Below are positions 36,437 to 47,329 of a DNA stretch of 64,000 nucleotides, piece after piece (the stretch's first letter is position 1; each line of letters opens with the position of its first letter). A program made the translations under genes and the position numbers. The stretch is from the NCBI RefSeq assembly GCF_036320965.1, contig NC_092242.1:68085520-68149519 (forward strand), written 5' to 3'. The stretch is from Panulirus ornatus. Its lineage: Eukaryota; Arthropoda; Malacostraca; Decapoda; Palinuridae. Under the pieces are notes generated by a model. It was not told the DNA's origin. It did not search any database and was given only the letters and a program-made list of their open reading frames with translations.

Positions 36437-36554
36437 ACTGACCTTAACTGTGTTCTCTACAACCCTGTGAGAACAACAGTACACACAACCCAACTGTTGT
36501 AGCCGCCTGCAGATACGGTTCACATAGCGATGGTCAATAATTCCTCTGGGGCGG

Positions 36555-36576
36555 GAGAGAGAGAGAGAGAGAGAGA
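36555..36576. repeat. short (GA)n run
   Basis: About 11 GA units before a G-rich stretch (36578-36640). Confidence 0.9.
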
Positions 36577-36689
36577 AGAGGTGGTGGGGGTGAGGTGGGG
36601 GGTCAAGTGAAGAGGGGGTGGGGTAGGGGGGGTGGGGGGTAAGTTTGTACTGAGCAAACACCAAGGCTTAATACTAGGGAGGGGTGGGG

Positions 36690-36706
36690 ACGCGCGCGCG
36701 CGCGCC
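36690..36706. repeat. (CG)n run
   Basis: About 8 CG units, a potential left-handed DNA former, followed by CCGCAAGTC. A second CG run at 43039-43051 is also followed by CAAGTC. Confidence 0.95.
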
Positions 36707-36803
36707 CGCAAGTCATATCATTCGTGCCGTAATACAACTTGAAATCAAATGAGCAGTCACGAACGACCAAGAGGAACAAAAGACGGAACACGAGCGCGAT
36801 GGC

Positions 36804-37004
36804 GGACGACTCTCACTATGCTAATACAGGATGACTCTCATTGTGCTAATATAGGATGACTCTCATTGTGCTAATACAGGATGACTCTCATTGTGCTAAT
36901 ACAGGATGACTCTCATTGTGCTAATACAGGATGACTCTCATTGTGTTAATACAGGATGACTCTCATTGTGCTAATATAGGATGACTCTCATTGTGTTAAT
37001 ACAC
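36804..37004 (+). repeat. 25-bp minisatellite, 8 copies
   Basis: Eight copies, exactly 25 bases, with core GATGACTCTCATTGTGCTAA. The first copy is the most diverged (CGGACGACTCTCACTATG) and overlaps a short frame opened by an ATGGCGGAC string at 36799. Confidence 0.96.
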
Positions 37005-37237
37005 GATACAAAAATAGAGAAAGTCATTATACATGAAAACAAAATCTTTCGTACTGGCAAATCAACTCTAATAAAAGGAAAACACGAGGTTAATTAAGAA
37101 ACCGTAAATTAGGTGAAATAGCGAAATACTCTTAATTTCGTACAAACGTTCGATTGCTATTTTAACTGTAGCACACACGATGTATCTTACCTGCTATTAC
37201 ACGAGCAGAAATGACACATTAGTCATGTTAAACCAAC
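37005..37237. other. AT-rich sequence, no gene seen
   Basis: A minus-strand AGCAG-GTAAGA donor-like string lies at about 37192. The frame upstream of it is under 15 codons. Confidence 0.4.
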
Positions 37238-37405
37238 ATGGCGAGTCCGAAAAAAAAAAAGAAAATCAATCCAGCGACAAAAAACGAGAGGAGGGAGGGT
37301 CCGAGTGGGTGGACTAAATTTACTTTACCACGGCCGCTTCTGTCTTGTCCAATCAACGCTTTAAAGGTCACTGCCCACATTTGTCGAAGTTATAACAAAC
37401 GTTGA
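37238..37405 (+). CDS. possible small open frame, 55 codons (hypothetical)
   Basis: ATG in the context CCAACATGGCGAG opens a frame reading MASP, five Lys (A11 tract), INPATKNERREGPSGW, then TKFTLPRPLLSCPINALKV to a TGA at 37403. The basic start would suit a nuclear protein, but no family was recognised. CCAACATGGCG also resembles a YY1-type site. Weak evidence; could be chance. Confidence 0.2.
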   Translation: MASPKKKKKINPATKNERREGPSGWTKFTLPRPLLSCPINALKVTAHICRSYNKR

Positions 37406-38954
37406 GGCTTTTATTATATACATATATACAGATCCATCCTCCGTATGTAAAAAGAATTGGTCGATGCGGATTTCCTTTCACAATTCTGGACACGGAAAAT
37501 GATTACGAATCATCCACGACATACGTCAATGTTATGTGCCTCACACGTTGAAGGTATATTGGCGGAGTCTTATGGCTGTAGAACGTAGCCTCTGTTGTGT
37601 CTCCAGTAAGGCGGACATACAGAAAGTTTCCGCAGTATTGGCTGGTTGGTTATCTGGGACTGTCTTAATCCTCCTAAGAACACAAGCTCTCTCGCTAGGT
37701 ACTATACGAGCCATCGTCTATATTACTAAGACTTACGGAAGAGGAGACGATCCAACTTACTGTAAGAGACTGAGGATTGGATTACACTATACCGGTAATG
37801 TAATCAGTGTTGGAAACCTTTTAAGCAAGCGATGGGTATAAACGACAAGACCCACCACCCACACTCACTTTATTGAACTGATGATAGTAATTCTATGATA
37901 CTTAACGTTAGCGGCTTGTGTTATACGGTCACAAGCTTACATTAGCAATAGAACAAGGTGGAAACGAACGTACGTTGTCATACAGGAGTTAAGTGGCATA
38001 GTCATAAGACACTGAACAAGAGGCATGAATATATTTCACGTCATTTTCTTTTTTTCGTATTTTTCCTTTACTGACAACAGCCTCCTTTACGACAGACATG
38101 CAGTGAACACACACTCTGTCAGTCGTGGTTGGTCTATCTGCGCATCTGTTGACGAACTGGTCACTGCTGACGTTATTAATCTGTTTTCCCAAGATTTTTT
38201 CGTGTATGTTCACTGTTCTACCTCTATGAAATAGAAAAAAAAAATTTGATTGGCGTACTGGAACGAAATGAATGCATACCCCCAACCACCCCCTCCAGTG
38301 TTTACACGAAATTGGTAGCCAAGTGTATACAAAGTTAATTCAATTGAAGTACTAACCCGATGAATTTCGAAACGTGCAGTTCTTTCGGCTTATGTGTCAC
38401 AGCATAGGAGATTAGGAAACGCATTCAAATAAAGCATCAAATAAACACTGTATTTAGCAATGCAGTTGGAAAAAAGAGACTTTAGAATCCATGATAATCA
38501 TTGATGAAATATAATTTTGGACGACATCAAAACATCACACGTTAATCTTCTAAATGTATTCAACAAAGTTTGCAAAGCTTTAGTTTAATATCAGCTGACA
38601 ACTGTGATAGTAGTCGATTAACCAATCTAGGGACTAGATTGCAATACAGACGAAAAGATTTCTGAATTTATACCGGGATAACTTCTGTACAAAATTCTTT
38701 TATGTTCACCAAAATTTTACAGACTCATCTTTCAACGTGTAAATAACAAAATCTTCACAGGTTTCGGATTAATCTGATTACAACTCTGAGAGGAGATAAC
38801 TACATAATTTTGGTACTATACTCAACAAAACTAAAAAATAAAATATGTAAACTAGTTCAACCCATCGTAACTTTTGTAAGAATTTTCACAGAGATCAATT
38901 AAGTTTTGTATCTTTTCTGTTACGTGTCTTGTGAATCTTCAAGTATATTTCAAA
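37406..38954. other. AT-rich unique sequence, no supported gene
   Basis: A 101-codon plus frame (37536-37841, TTG start) and short frames at 37989-38285 show no motif or splice pair. 38290-38950 is AT-rich without frames. Confidence 0.4.
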
Positions 38955-39052
38955 TCAAATAATGAGCTAATGAGGTAGTCACAACGATTAATGAAGTAAT
39001 GAGGTAGTCACAACGATTAATGAGGTAATGAGGTAGTCAGAAAGATTAATTC
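38955..39052 (+). repeat. 30-bp tandem repeat, 3 copies
   Basis: The phrase AATGAGGTAGTCACAACGAT plus TAATGARGT occurs three times, the third with AGAAAG in place of ACAACG. Confidence 0.92.
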
Positions 39053-40135
39053 CTGATTGTATGGAGGACTGTCCACACATCTGTGGCGGTTCCTGATCTA
39101 AAAAGCTTAAGCTCGATCCATTTTCTCTCTACATCGGACTGTTAGTTCTCTTTTTCTCTTTTGTGGGTATTACTCTGGTCTCTCCTCCAGAGATGTGGGT
39201 GTTTGCCTACCTGCTGCATTGACTTAACGGCGTAGTACTCGGAGTGTCACTGTTTCACATTGTTCCTGTGTGGGCCAATTGCACCTCACAGGGAAGGGCT
39301 GTTGTAAAATCTTTACTATCCTGACTCATTCCAAACAACTCTGACCTTTTTAAAACGCTTATTTTTCCAACCCCTAAAAAAAAACTCATTCCTCTTTATG
39401 ATAATGAAGCTTTCTTTCGTATTTCTTTTGTTTCATACAAGTTTTCTGTGGAATCTTATACGTGACTGGGGACATACATATATATATATATAAAAAAGTA
39501 AACAGTCATCAATTCTAATTCTGGCTGCTAGAAAATGTATCATTTCCTAAACCAGGAGACGGTATCAGTGACTGGAATCTCAACATCCAAGAAGGCGACT
39601 TACATACAGAACACTACTAAGCACAAACTACTTTTAGCCTGATACTCCTCATGTGGTATCAGATACAACAGCTCGGAGGATTAATCTCCTGCCACACACG
39701 CAAGATTAGAAGAACACCCGGAGACTTACAGACTTTCTTGCAGTGCTTCTTTCTTTTTCACATGACTGACCAAGGTTGCGTGCACAGTGCCGCACTGGTG
39801 TGCATACCTGAGGACCCCAATATTGTACTTATACACGGGGCGCGAAATTCAACCTGTCCGGTTCGTATAATAAACTTATCACAATGTGATCATCATCTTT
39901 GACAAGAGGATGGCAGTCTGGAAAAGATGTTTAATGAATCCAACACGAACAACGAGCTGGACAAAAAAGAGGATCATCGTATTCTCAAATGCTGGAAGCT
40001 CAGGGGATCTAAAAGGGATTTATTCATTTATATTCCTTTTATAAACCCTCAGGAGATGGTAAGCAAAAGGCATTTGCCAAAAAGAACAACGGCATTTCAA
40101 CACCCAATATGGTTAACGGATCGCTGGGGGAAATG
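39053..40135. other. unique sequence, no supported gene
   Basis: An 83-codon plus frame (39651-39902, GTG start) and a 70-codon frame after it have no recognised motif. A short TA run lies at 39478-39491. Confidence 0.4.
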
Positions 40136-40324
40136 CTGAAGACTGAGACTACAATACTGAAGCCTGAGGCTGCAAGACTGAAGCCTGAGGCTGCAATGCT
40201 GAAGACTGAAACTACAATACTGAAGCCTGAGGCTGCAAGACTGAAGCCTGAGGCTACAATACTGAAGCCTGAGGCTGCAAGACTGAAGACTGAGGCTACA
40301 ATACTGAAACCTGAGGCTGCAATG
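40136..40324 (+). repeat. 21-bp minisatellite, 9 copies
   Basis: Nine exact-length 21-base units (consensus CTGAAGCCTGAGGCTGCAAG plus A) with no indels. Units alternate between ...GCAAGA, ...ACAATA and ...GCAATG ends. The period of seven codons keeps a plus frame open as LKPEAAR/LKPEATI heptads, and two minus frames open as well. Confidence 0.95.
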
Positions 40325-40520
40325 CCCTGTAATCCGGAGGACACACGATAACAGTGTCTGCGAAGCCGTAACCCTCCTCCCCTGACAAAGACATAGGGGT
40401 GGGTGCAACGGCGACTGTCATCACAGACGTCCAGATAAGATGGAATGGACCACAGCTGTCAAAGGGAGCAACCATAATACTCCTAGGTAGATAAGGGATT
40501 TACTCATGCCGGAAACCAAC
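40325..40520. other. unique spacer
   Basis: No supported feature. Confidence 0.4.
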
Positions 40521-40607
40521 AGAATAACTCAAGTTGTTGGCTCGAGCCGTAACTCAAGCTGTTGGTTCGAGATGTAACTCAAGCTGTTGGCTCATAGTCT
40601 AACTTAA
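40521..40607 (+). repeat. 25-bp minisatellite, about 3.4 copies
   Basis: GTAACTCAAGCTGTTGGYTC with GAGAT/ATAGT ends, three copies plus a partial fourth (CTAACTTAAACC). Confidence 0.9.
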
Positions 40608-40619
40608 ACCTCATGAGCT

Positions 40620-40830
40620 CTTCGGTACAATCCTTGAACACGAAGCCTAATGGAACAGCCTTGAACACGAGGCACGACGGAACGGCCCTTGAAACACGAG
40701 GCACGACGAAATAGGCCCATGAATACGAGGCACGGTGGAACGGCCCTTGAACACGATTTGGCGACTCTTAAGGACGTTGGAAAGACCACCAATTTTACGC
40801 ATCGGTACGACCCTCGAACACAAAAGAAAG
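40620..40830 (+). repeat. degenerate minisatellite related to the one at 54.55 kb
   Basis: Diverged units of about 30-35 bases carry CTTGAACACGAGGCACGACGG and GGAACGGCCCTTGAACACGA. The core CGGCCCTTGAACACGA differs by one base from the CGACCCTTGAACACGA core at 54551-54800, in the same orientation. Confidence 0.75.

Positions 40831-41899
<1,069 letters not shown>

Positions 41900-41943
<44 letters not shown>
41900..41943. repeat. (CT)n microsatellite
   Basis: About 22 CT units. Confidence 0.96.
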
Positions 41944-41945
<2 letters not shown>

Positions 41946-42051
41946 AAGACAGTAGGTAACCAACGGCCATAATCCCATACATACACAAACCAGCGTTACA
42001 GCCTTGCCCAAAGGTGACGTTTCACTTCGTGCTGGCGGAGTCTGGTAACAC

Positions 42052-42056
<5 letters not shown>

Positions 42057-42111
<55 letters not shown>
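42057..42111. repeat. (TA)n microsatellite
   Basis: About 27 TA units flanked by short GTGTG and CACCCACAC words. Confidence 0.96.
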
Positions 42112-42115
<4 letters not shown>

Positions 42116-42296
42116 CCACACACATTAGTCATATTGCATTCAGGCACTGTGGACGGCGAACCTAACCAAACTTGTTCAAATTCCTCTTGCGATATCATCA
42201 AACTCTTTCTGTCGTGGTACACGTCGTCCACTGATCAAATGTGTTAATAAACGACGACACGACGACGTTTCTGCAACCATGATTACCTCAGGGTTT

Positions 42297-42298
<2 letters not shown>

Positions 42299-42341
<43 letters not shown>
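42299..42341. repeat. (CA)n microsatellite
   Basis: About 21 CA units. Confidence 0.96.
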
Positions 42342-42343
<2 letters not shown>

Positions 42344-42531
42344 AACGTCACCTATACCCTACCATGGTCTCATTTTGGGGTGGGGAGGGGAAGGGGGAGA
42401 AGACCTTCCAACTCAAACATGTGTGATGCTGCGTAAATTAAAAATGCTGAGAGAATGAAGGAGGAGGGAGGGGAAAGAAAAGAATAATCCCATCGAAATT
42501 ATCTTTTAAGTCCAAAATATTCATTCATACG

Positions 42532-42533
<2 letters not shown>

Positions 42534-42579
<46 letters not shown>

Positions 42580-42608
42580 AGTCTATGAATATTGTCCTAA
42601 GCACTTAT

Positions 42609-42673
<65 letters not shown>

Positions 42674-42705
42674 AGTCCATGAATATTGCCCTAAGCACTT
42701 ACTCA

Positions 42706-42775
<70 letters not shown>

Positions 42776-42810
42776 TCCGTGAGACCATGAATGTTGCCCA
42801 ATTCCGTGGG
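42534..42810 (+). repeat. composite tandem repeat: (CT)n plus 34-36-bp unique module, about 2.5 copies
   Basis: Three CT arrays (42534-42578, 42612-42672, 42708-42772) are each followed by a module containing AAGTCYATGAATATTGYCC and TAAGCACTTAYTCAT. The third module is diverged (GACCATGAATGTTGCCC). Array plus module makes a unit of about 95 bases, so the CT array was duplicated together with its flank. Confidence 0.93.
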
Positions 42811-43106
42811 ATTCCCAGTCAGCTGTCGAAACTTGCCTAATTGCTTGGGGATTAGGTCGGCCCTAATCGAGAACTCAGATTTGCGACCGAGTGTCGCAGT
42901 AGCGGAGGTTCCTCCCTAGTGTAGGTCTTGCTAGCTTCCTTGTAACGAGTGGCGGCCGCTGGGACGGCTGCATTACGCCTTCTCATTCCCACATTTTTTC
43001 GAGTTCTTTACTGGACTTCATCTGGCCTTGAGGGTACGAGCGCGCGCGCGCAAGTCGCAAGTCCGCAAGCACGGACAGCCAGACAGGCATAATATGACGG
43101 ACATAT
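42811..43106. other. unique sequence with a (CG)n run
   Basis: A NotI-like GGCGGCCGC lies at about 42951 and the CG run at 43039-43051, followed by two CGCAAGTC words. No gene seen. Confidence 0.45.
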
Positions 43107-43120
43107 TGTGTGTGTGTGTG

Positions 43121-43160
<40 letters not shown>
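43107..43160. repeat. (TG)n microsatellite
   Basis: About 27 TG units with one CG break. Confidence 0.96.
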
Positions 43161-43161
<1 letters not shown>

Positions 43162-43272
43162 ATCCCCGAAGGTGTGAACTATATCACGAAAGTGCTTGGA
43201 TGTTCTGTGTTTCATTATACCTTGTGGCTACAAGTATATTCTTGAATCACGTATTCTTTTGTGATTTATCTG

Positions 43273-43320
<48 letters not shown>
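43273..43320. repeat. compound (CA)n-(TA)n microsatellite
   Basis: About 12 CA then 12 TA units. Confidence 0.95.
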
Positions 43321-43326
<6 letters not shown>

Positions 43327-43587
43327 TACAGATTACTCGTATGACTGCTGTTTACGTGTTACGAGATCAACGAATATGCCAAATCAAAACCAAGGCACTG
43401 CTCTCACTATCCTCAAATGGAATGAAGACGACTTGAGCAAAACACTTGATGGAATACGATTCTGTTGCTGTAAATAGTCTCGACAACCTAACCTTTAGAC
43501 GTGACTCGAACCCATCCTTAAAGACATGTTCTCCATCTCCCACCAATGAAAAAATATATCAGAGGTTATAATCGTAAGAAAATATCA

Positions 43588-43589
<2 letters not shown>

Positions 43590-43638
<49 letters not shown>
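43590..43638. repeat. (CT)n microsatellite
   Basis: About 24 CT units, followed by scattered C runs up to 44060 (43661, 43698, 43761). Confidence 0.96.
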
Positions 43639-43642
<4 letters not shown>

Positions 43643-44134
43643 AGGGCAGTCACCTCTCCCCCCCCCCTCTAGGTAGTCCATACCAGCAGTCAACCCTCCC
43701 CCCCCATGACCCCAACCCACTTTCCCCCTCACTAGGTAGCGCAAACGATGACCCCGGACGCCCCCCCCCCCCCCCCTCCTCGCAGCTACGACGCGCTGGT
43801 ACGTGCGACAACTGGGGTTCTCATGCCAACAACGTAAAGCACTTTAGGAGGAGCAGGAGCGAGTTAATGGCCTTCCCTGCCTCATCCAGGCGAGGGAGGG
43901 GGAGGGGGGGAAGGTATCGCCGCCACACAACCCCCCCTCCCCCTCCCCCCAGTTGTTGCATGGGGGGAATTACCATCAGACATGAGACCCTCCGGTAAAC
44001 AACCTCACCCCCTTTTACCACCCGAACCAACCCCTGCTTTACCCCCCCTCAAAAACCCTCCCCCACCCACCATCAAAGGAGGAGAAAATGGTGGCCAGTC
44101 CTCCTGAGTCACATTAAAGTCACTCTCGTTATGC

Positions 44135-44135
<1 letters not shown>
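43639..44135. other. C-rich low-complexity sequence, no gene seen
   Basis: Several runs of 7-17 C and ACCCCC words. The Gly-rich minus frames are compositional. Confidence 0.5.

Positions 44136-44177
<42 letters not shown>
44136..44177. repeat. (CA)n microsatellite
   Basis: About 21 CA units. Confidence 0.96.
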
Positions 44178-44179
<2 letters not shown>

Positions 44180-44520
44180 CGTTGGATGTGGTTCTTAGCG
44201 TTGCTAACGAGGTGGTCGAAACTTATCATTTAACGGATAGAATCAAATAATGAAAATAGAGTCATTCGCCCAAATTATACAATGTCAATACAATTTCTAG
44301 TAAGAAAAAAAAATATTCAGAAACAAGTCCTAACTCAGAGGCTAATGTAGGAAAGTTAGTGTAGAATGGTACAGGGGGAAGTTTTACATGTAAATACAGT
44401 GATTAACACAGAGAAATACAGCTGATCCCTCACCATCTCACACTGTCACTCAGCATTACAGAGGATAGGAACGGGAGGTCATGAGGCTATGAGGCTGGTG
44501 TGTTCCTAGCCGAGATGACC
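44178..44520. other. unique AT-rich sequence
   Basis: No supported feature. Confidence 0.4.
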
Positions 44521-44645
44521 TGACCCCCTGAAAGCCGTCCTTGGTCAATCAATCCACCAACCCTGAAGGGAGGATGAACAGCTAGGGTAGACTGTCAGCC
44601 GAACACACCCACGCCCAAGATACGAACCTGGTCGAGCGCCTGTGT
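44521..44645 (-). mobile_element. tRNA-derived SINE (family C) copy
   Basis: On the minus strand: GGCGCTCGACCAGGTTCGTA (box B), GTGTTCGGCTGACAGTCTAC, then CCTAGCTGTTCATCCTCCC. It matches the second half of the copy at 17691-17816 and the copy at 46052-46131 in order and sequence. The tRNA head is lost or too diverged to see. Confidence 0.6.
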
Positions 44646-44748
44646 TGTTAACTGCTCCTGGTTACCAGATTTTTTTTTTTGGGGGGGAGGTATCGTTTCT
44701 TCTTTTACGAGGTGGAGCAACGAAATCAGGTCAAGACTTTATGGGATG

Positions 44749-44776
44749 GTGTGTGTGTGTGTGTGTGTGTGTGTGT
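44749..44776. repeat. (GT)n microsatellite
   Basis: About 14 GT units. Confidence 0.94.
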
Positions 44777-44859
44777 TGAGCATCATACAGTCAAGATGAA
44801 CATTAAGTATTTTTCTTATAGGATTCCCAGTATTAATACTGGCCTTCACAACTGAATGG

Positions 44860-44862
<3 letters not shown>

Positions 44863-44924
<62 letters not shown>
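44863..44924. repeat. (TC)n microsatellite
   Basis: About 30 TC units. Confidence 0.97.
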
Positions 44925-44926
<2 letters not shown>

Positions 44927-45529
44927 AACTCACACCTGCGTCATACCGCAATCGTGTCATTTCGCGGGAATGTTTAAACCTCACATATTCCACTCCACGG
45001 AACCGGACGGGAAACTTCAAATCCAACCTTTGAAACAGTTAAGTTACCCCAAGTCTTTTGCTCCGATGTACAATGAGAAACAACTCAATTTAAAGACCTC
45101 CCCCCCTCCGTACTCCCCTCCCCCTTCCCCCTACACACTAAGGGGGGGGTGGGTGGGGGAGGGGGGTTAAGCCATCCACCACAGTAAAGGTTACATACGA
45201 ACTAATTAACTGCTCAAGTTTATACTATGTAAATATGCCTGAACTCCCGGGTAAAAGTACAGACCATTAACTTTTAACATGAAAATTACCCCGCCCCCCC
45301 CAACCCAACCCCCACATCCATAAATTCGCGTCCGGCAAAACTCCCCATTGTAGGAGATTTATACATGACGGTGAATGCACGTACGTCGTATACATCCACC
45401 CCTCCCCCCCCACACACACACAGTACCCCCACACACTACCCCCACAGCTCTTAATCTTGCTCCTAAAATTTCATGTACGATGCATGAGGCCATTAACGAC
45501 GAGGAGGAAGTCCCCAAGCATATATCAAA
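44925..45529. other. unique sequence with C and G runs
   Basis: A C-run/G-run inverted patch lies at 45100-45165. No gene seen. Confidence 0.45.
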
Positions 45530-45642
<113 letters not shown>

Positions 45643-46051
45643 ATCCGGTGCGATGTAAAGGCCATCATTTGTGGGTTATAAACAACCCCGGTAAGAATAA
45701 TGGGTTTATTATTGTTGGCTACGCAAGTTTTTAAGACAGATCTGGGCGTAAATCATCCCTGGGAACAAACTTTTATAGATTTACGAGCGATCATTTTATG
45801 AGTAGACAAACTGCCAATTCCAAACAGCGGACCAAGTATAGTAACGGTATGTGCGTTTATGTACTTACGAATTATTGATTACCGTCTTGACGTACGACGT
45901 TACCAATCGTGGCTTATTGACGTGGTTGGGTATTTTCAAACTGCCAATTTGAAACAGTAAGATTACAGATACTGCCAGTTATACCTTTGGAATTACTGGT
46001 GCGGGCCTTTAGACTGTGTATGTCAGAGTGGTGTAAAAAAAGAAAAAAAAA

Positions 46052-46131
46052 AACACCAGCCCCTAGGGGAGGATGAACAGCTGGGCTGACTGCGTACGTA
46101 ATGCACCGACCAGGATTCGAACCTATGCGAA
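46052..46131 (-). mobile_element. tRNA-derived SINE (family C) copy
   Basis: On the minus strand: TAGGTTCGAATCCTGGTCGG (perfect box B), then CAGTCAGCCCAGCTGTTCATCC and a T-rich end. Shared with the copies at 17.7 and 44.5 kb. Only the box B-to-tail half is present. Confidence 0.65.
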
Positions 46132-46136
46132 AAAAA

Positions 46137-46345
46137 AACTCATTGTGTAATGTGTGTAATTCAATGACTAACCCATTTACATGTAATTCAATGACTGTGA
46201 CCCAATTACCGGTAATACAGTGTAGACTATGACCCATTTTCCCGTAATACAATGACGGAGACCCATTTCCCTGTAACTCAATCCCTATTACCCACTCTCC
46301 TGTATTTCAGTCACTGTAATTCAAGCAATGACCCATTTTTCCTGG
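46137..46345 (+). repeat. degenerate minisatellite, period about 33 bp, about 6 copies
   Basis: The words GTAATTCAATGACT and GACCCATTTTCC recur about every 30-37 bases, each copy diverged. No open frame. Confidence 0.8.
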
Positions 46346-46734
46346 ACTATTTAATGCTGACTGTATCCAATCATACGCCCCCGCCCACAGGATGGGGTTG
46401 GAGAGCAGTACAAATCTGCCAGACACATTTTGCCACAAAATTTTCCCCTCACTTCCCCCCCGCCCCGTGAATAATAGGAGTCGAATCCCCGTGTCTTGCT
46501 ATGTGTAGGCTGCACGTGACAGCCCCTACCCTAGGTGGAACCACAACTGTCAACAGTAACATGCCAACTGCCGCTAAGATTGAAGGACCAGCTGGGTAAA
46601 TTATGGTAGTATATGTTGGGGTCTGTCAAGCTCGCTCAATACAAGTAACGAGAATCAGAAAACCACCCTTAATGAAAGGCTGGCTGCGTGGGGTAGCACA
46701 CTCATGGCCGGTTTGTTTACATTCAGGAGGTGAG
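46346..46734. other. unique sequence, no gene seen
   Basis: No frame above 60 codons except one already inside the minisatellite. Confidence 0.4.
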
Positions 46735-46742
46735 TGACGTCA
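46735..46742. promoter_or_regulatory. CRE-type palindrome
   Basis: TGACGTCA, the full cAMP-response (CREB/ATF) site. It directly follows a GGAG-GTGAGT donor-like string and a short frame starting ATGGCC at 46704. Whether it works as a promoter element is unknown. Confidence 0.3.
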
Positions 46743-46760
46743 CGGTAAAATAGCAGGGTA

Positions 46761-46830
<70 letters not shown>
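46761..46830. repeat. (TA)n microsatellite
   Basis: About 35 TA units. Confidence 0.97.
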
Positions 46831-46832
<2 letters not shown>

Positions 46833-47080
46833 CAATGCTTACTTAATTCAGTATATCAGTATTAATATTTTCAGAGATGAACCAGGTACAATAAATCGTG
46901 AATGCGTCTTTTCTTGTCTTGCTTACTACACAGACCTAGGATGATAATGTATGGACGATAAATTCATGGCTGCAGCCGGCGAAAAGAAGAGACACTGTTT
47001 AGTCTGTGAGAGAATAAACATACACGCTTTAATCGAGAGATGGATGGTCCGAACGTATACCAACGAGGCTTGCATGCTTG

Positions 47081-47150
47081 GAGGAGGAGGAGGAGGAGGA
47101 GGAGGAGGAGGAGGAGGAGGAGGAGGCGGAGGAGGAGGAGGAGGGGGAGG
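47081..47150. repeat. (GGA)n microsatellite
   Basis: About 23 GGA units with one GGC. All three plus frames are open through it (Gly, Glu or Arg runs) and it is not evidence for a gene. Confidence 0.96.
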
Positions 47151-47257
47151 TTTTTGTGGGGGACTTTGCCCCTTCAAGAAAGATGGTTATATATCACGAA
47201 GTTTGGAATGGCGTCAAAAAACACGAAAAAAGAGTGACCACACAACCCCGCAGTTAC

Positions 47258-47259
<2 letters not shown>

Positions 47260-47328
<69 letters not shown>
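47260..47328. repeat. (GA)n microsatellite
   Basis: About 34 GA units. Confidence 0.97.
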
Positions 47329-47329
<1 letters not shown>

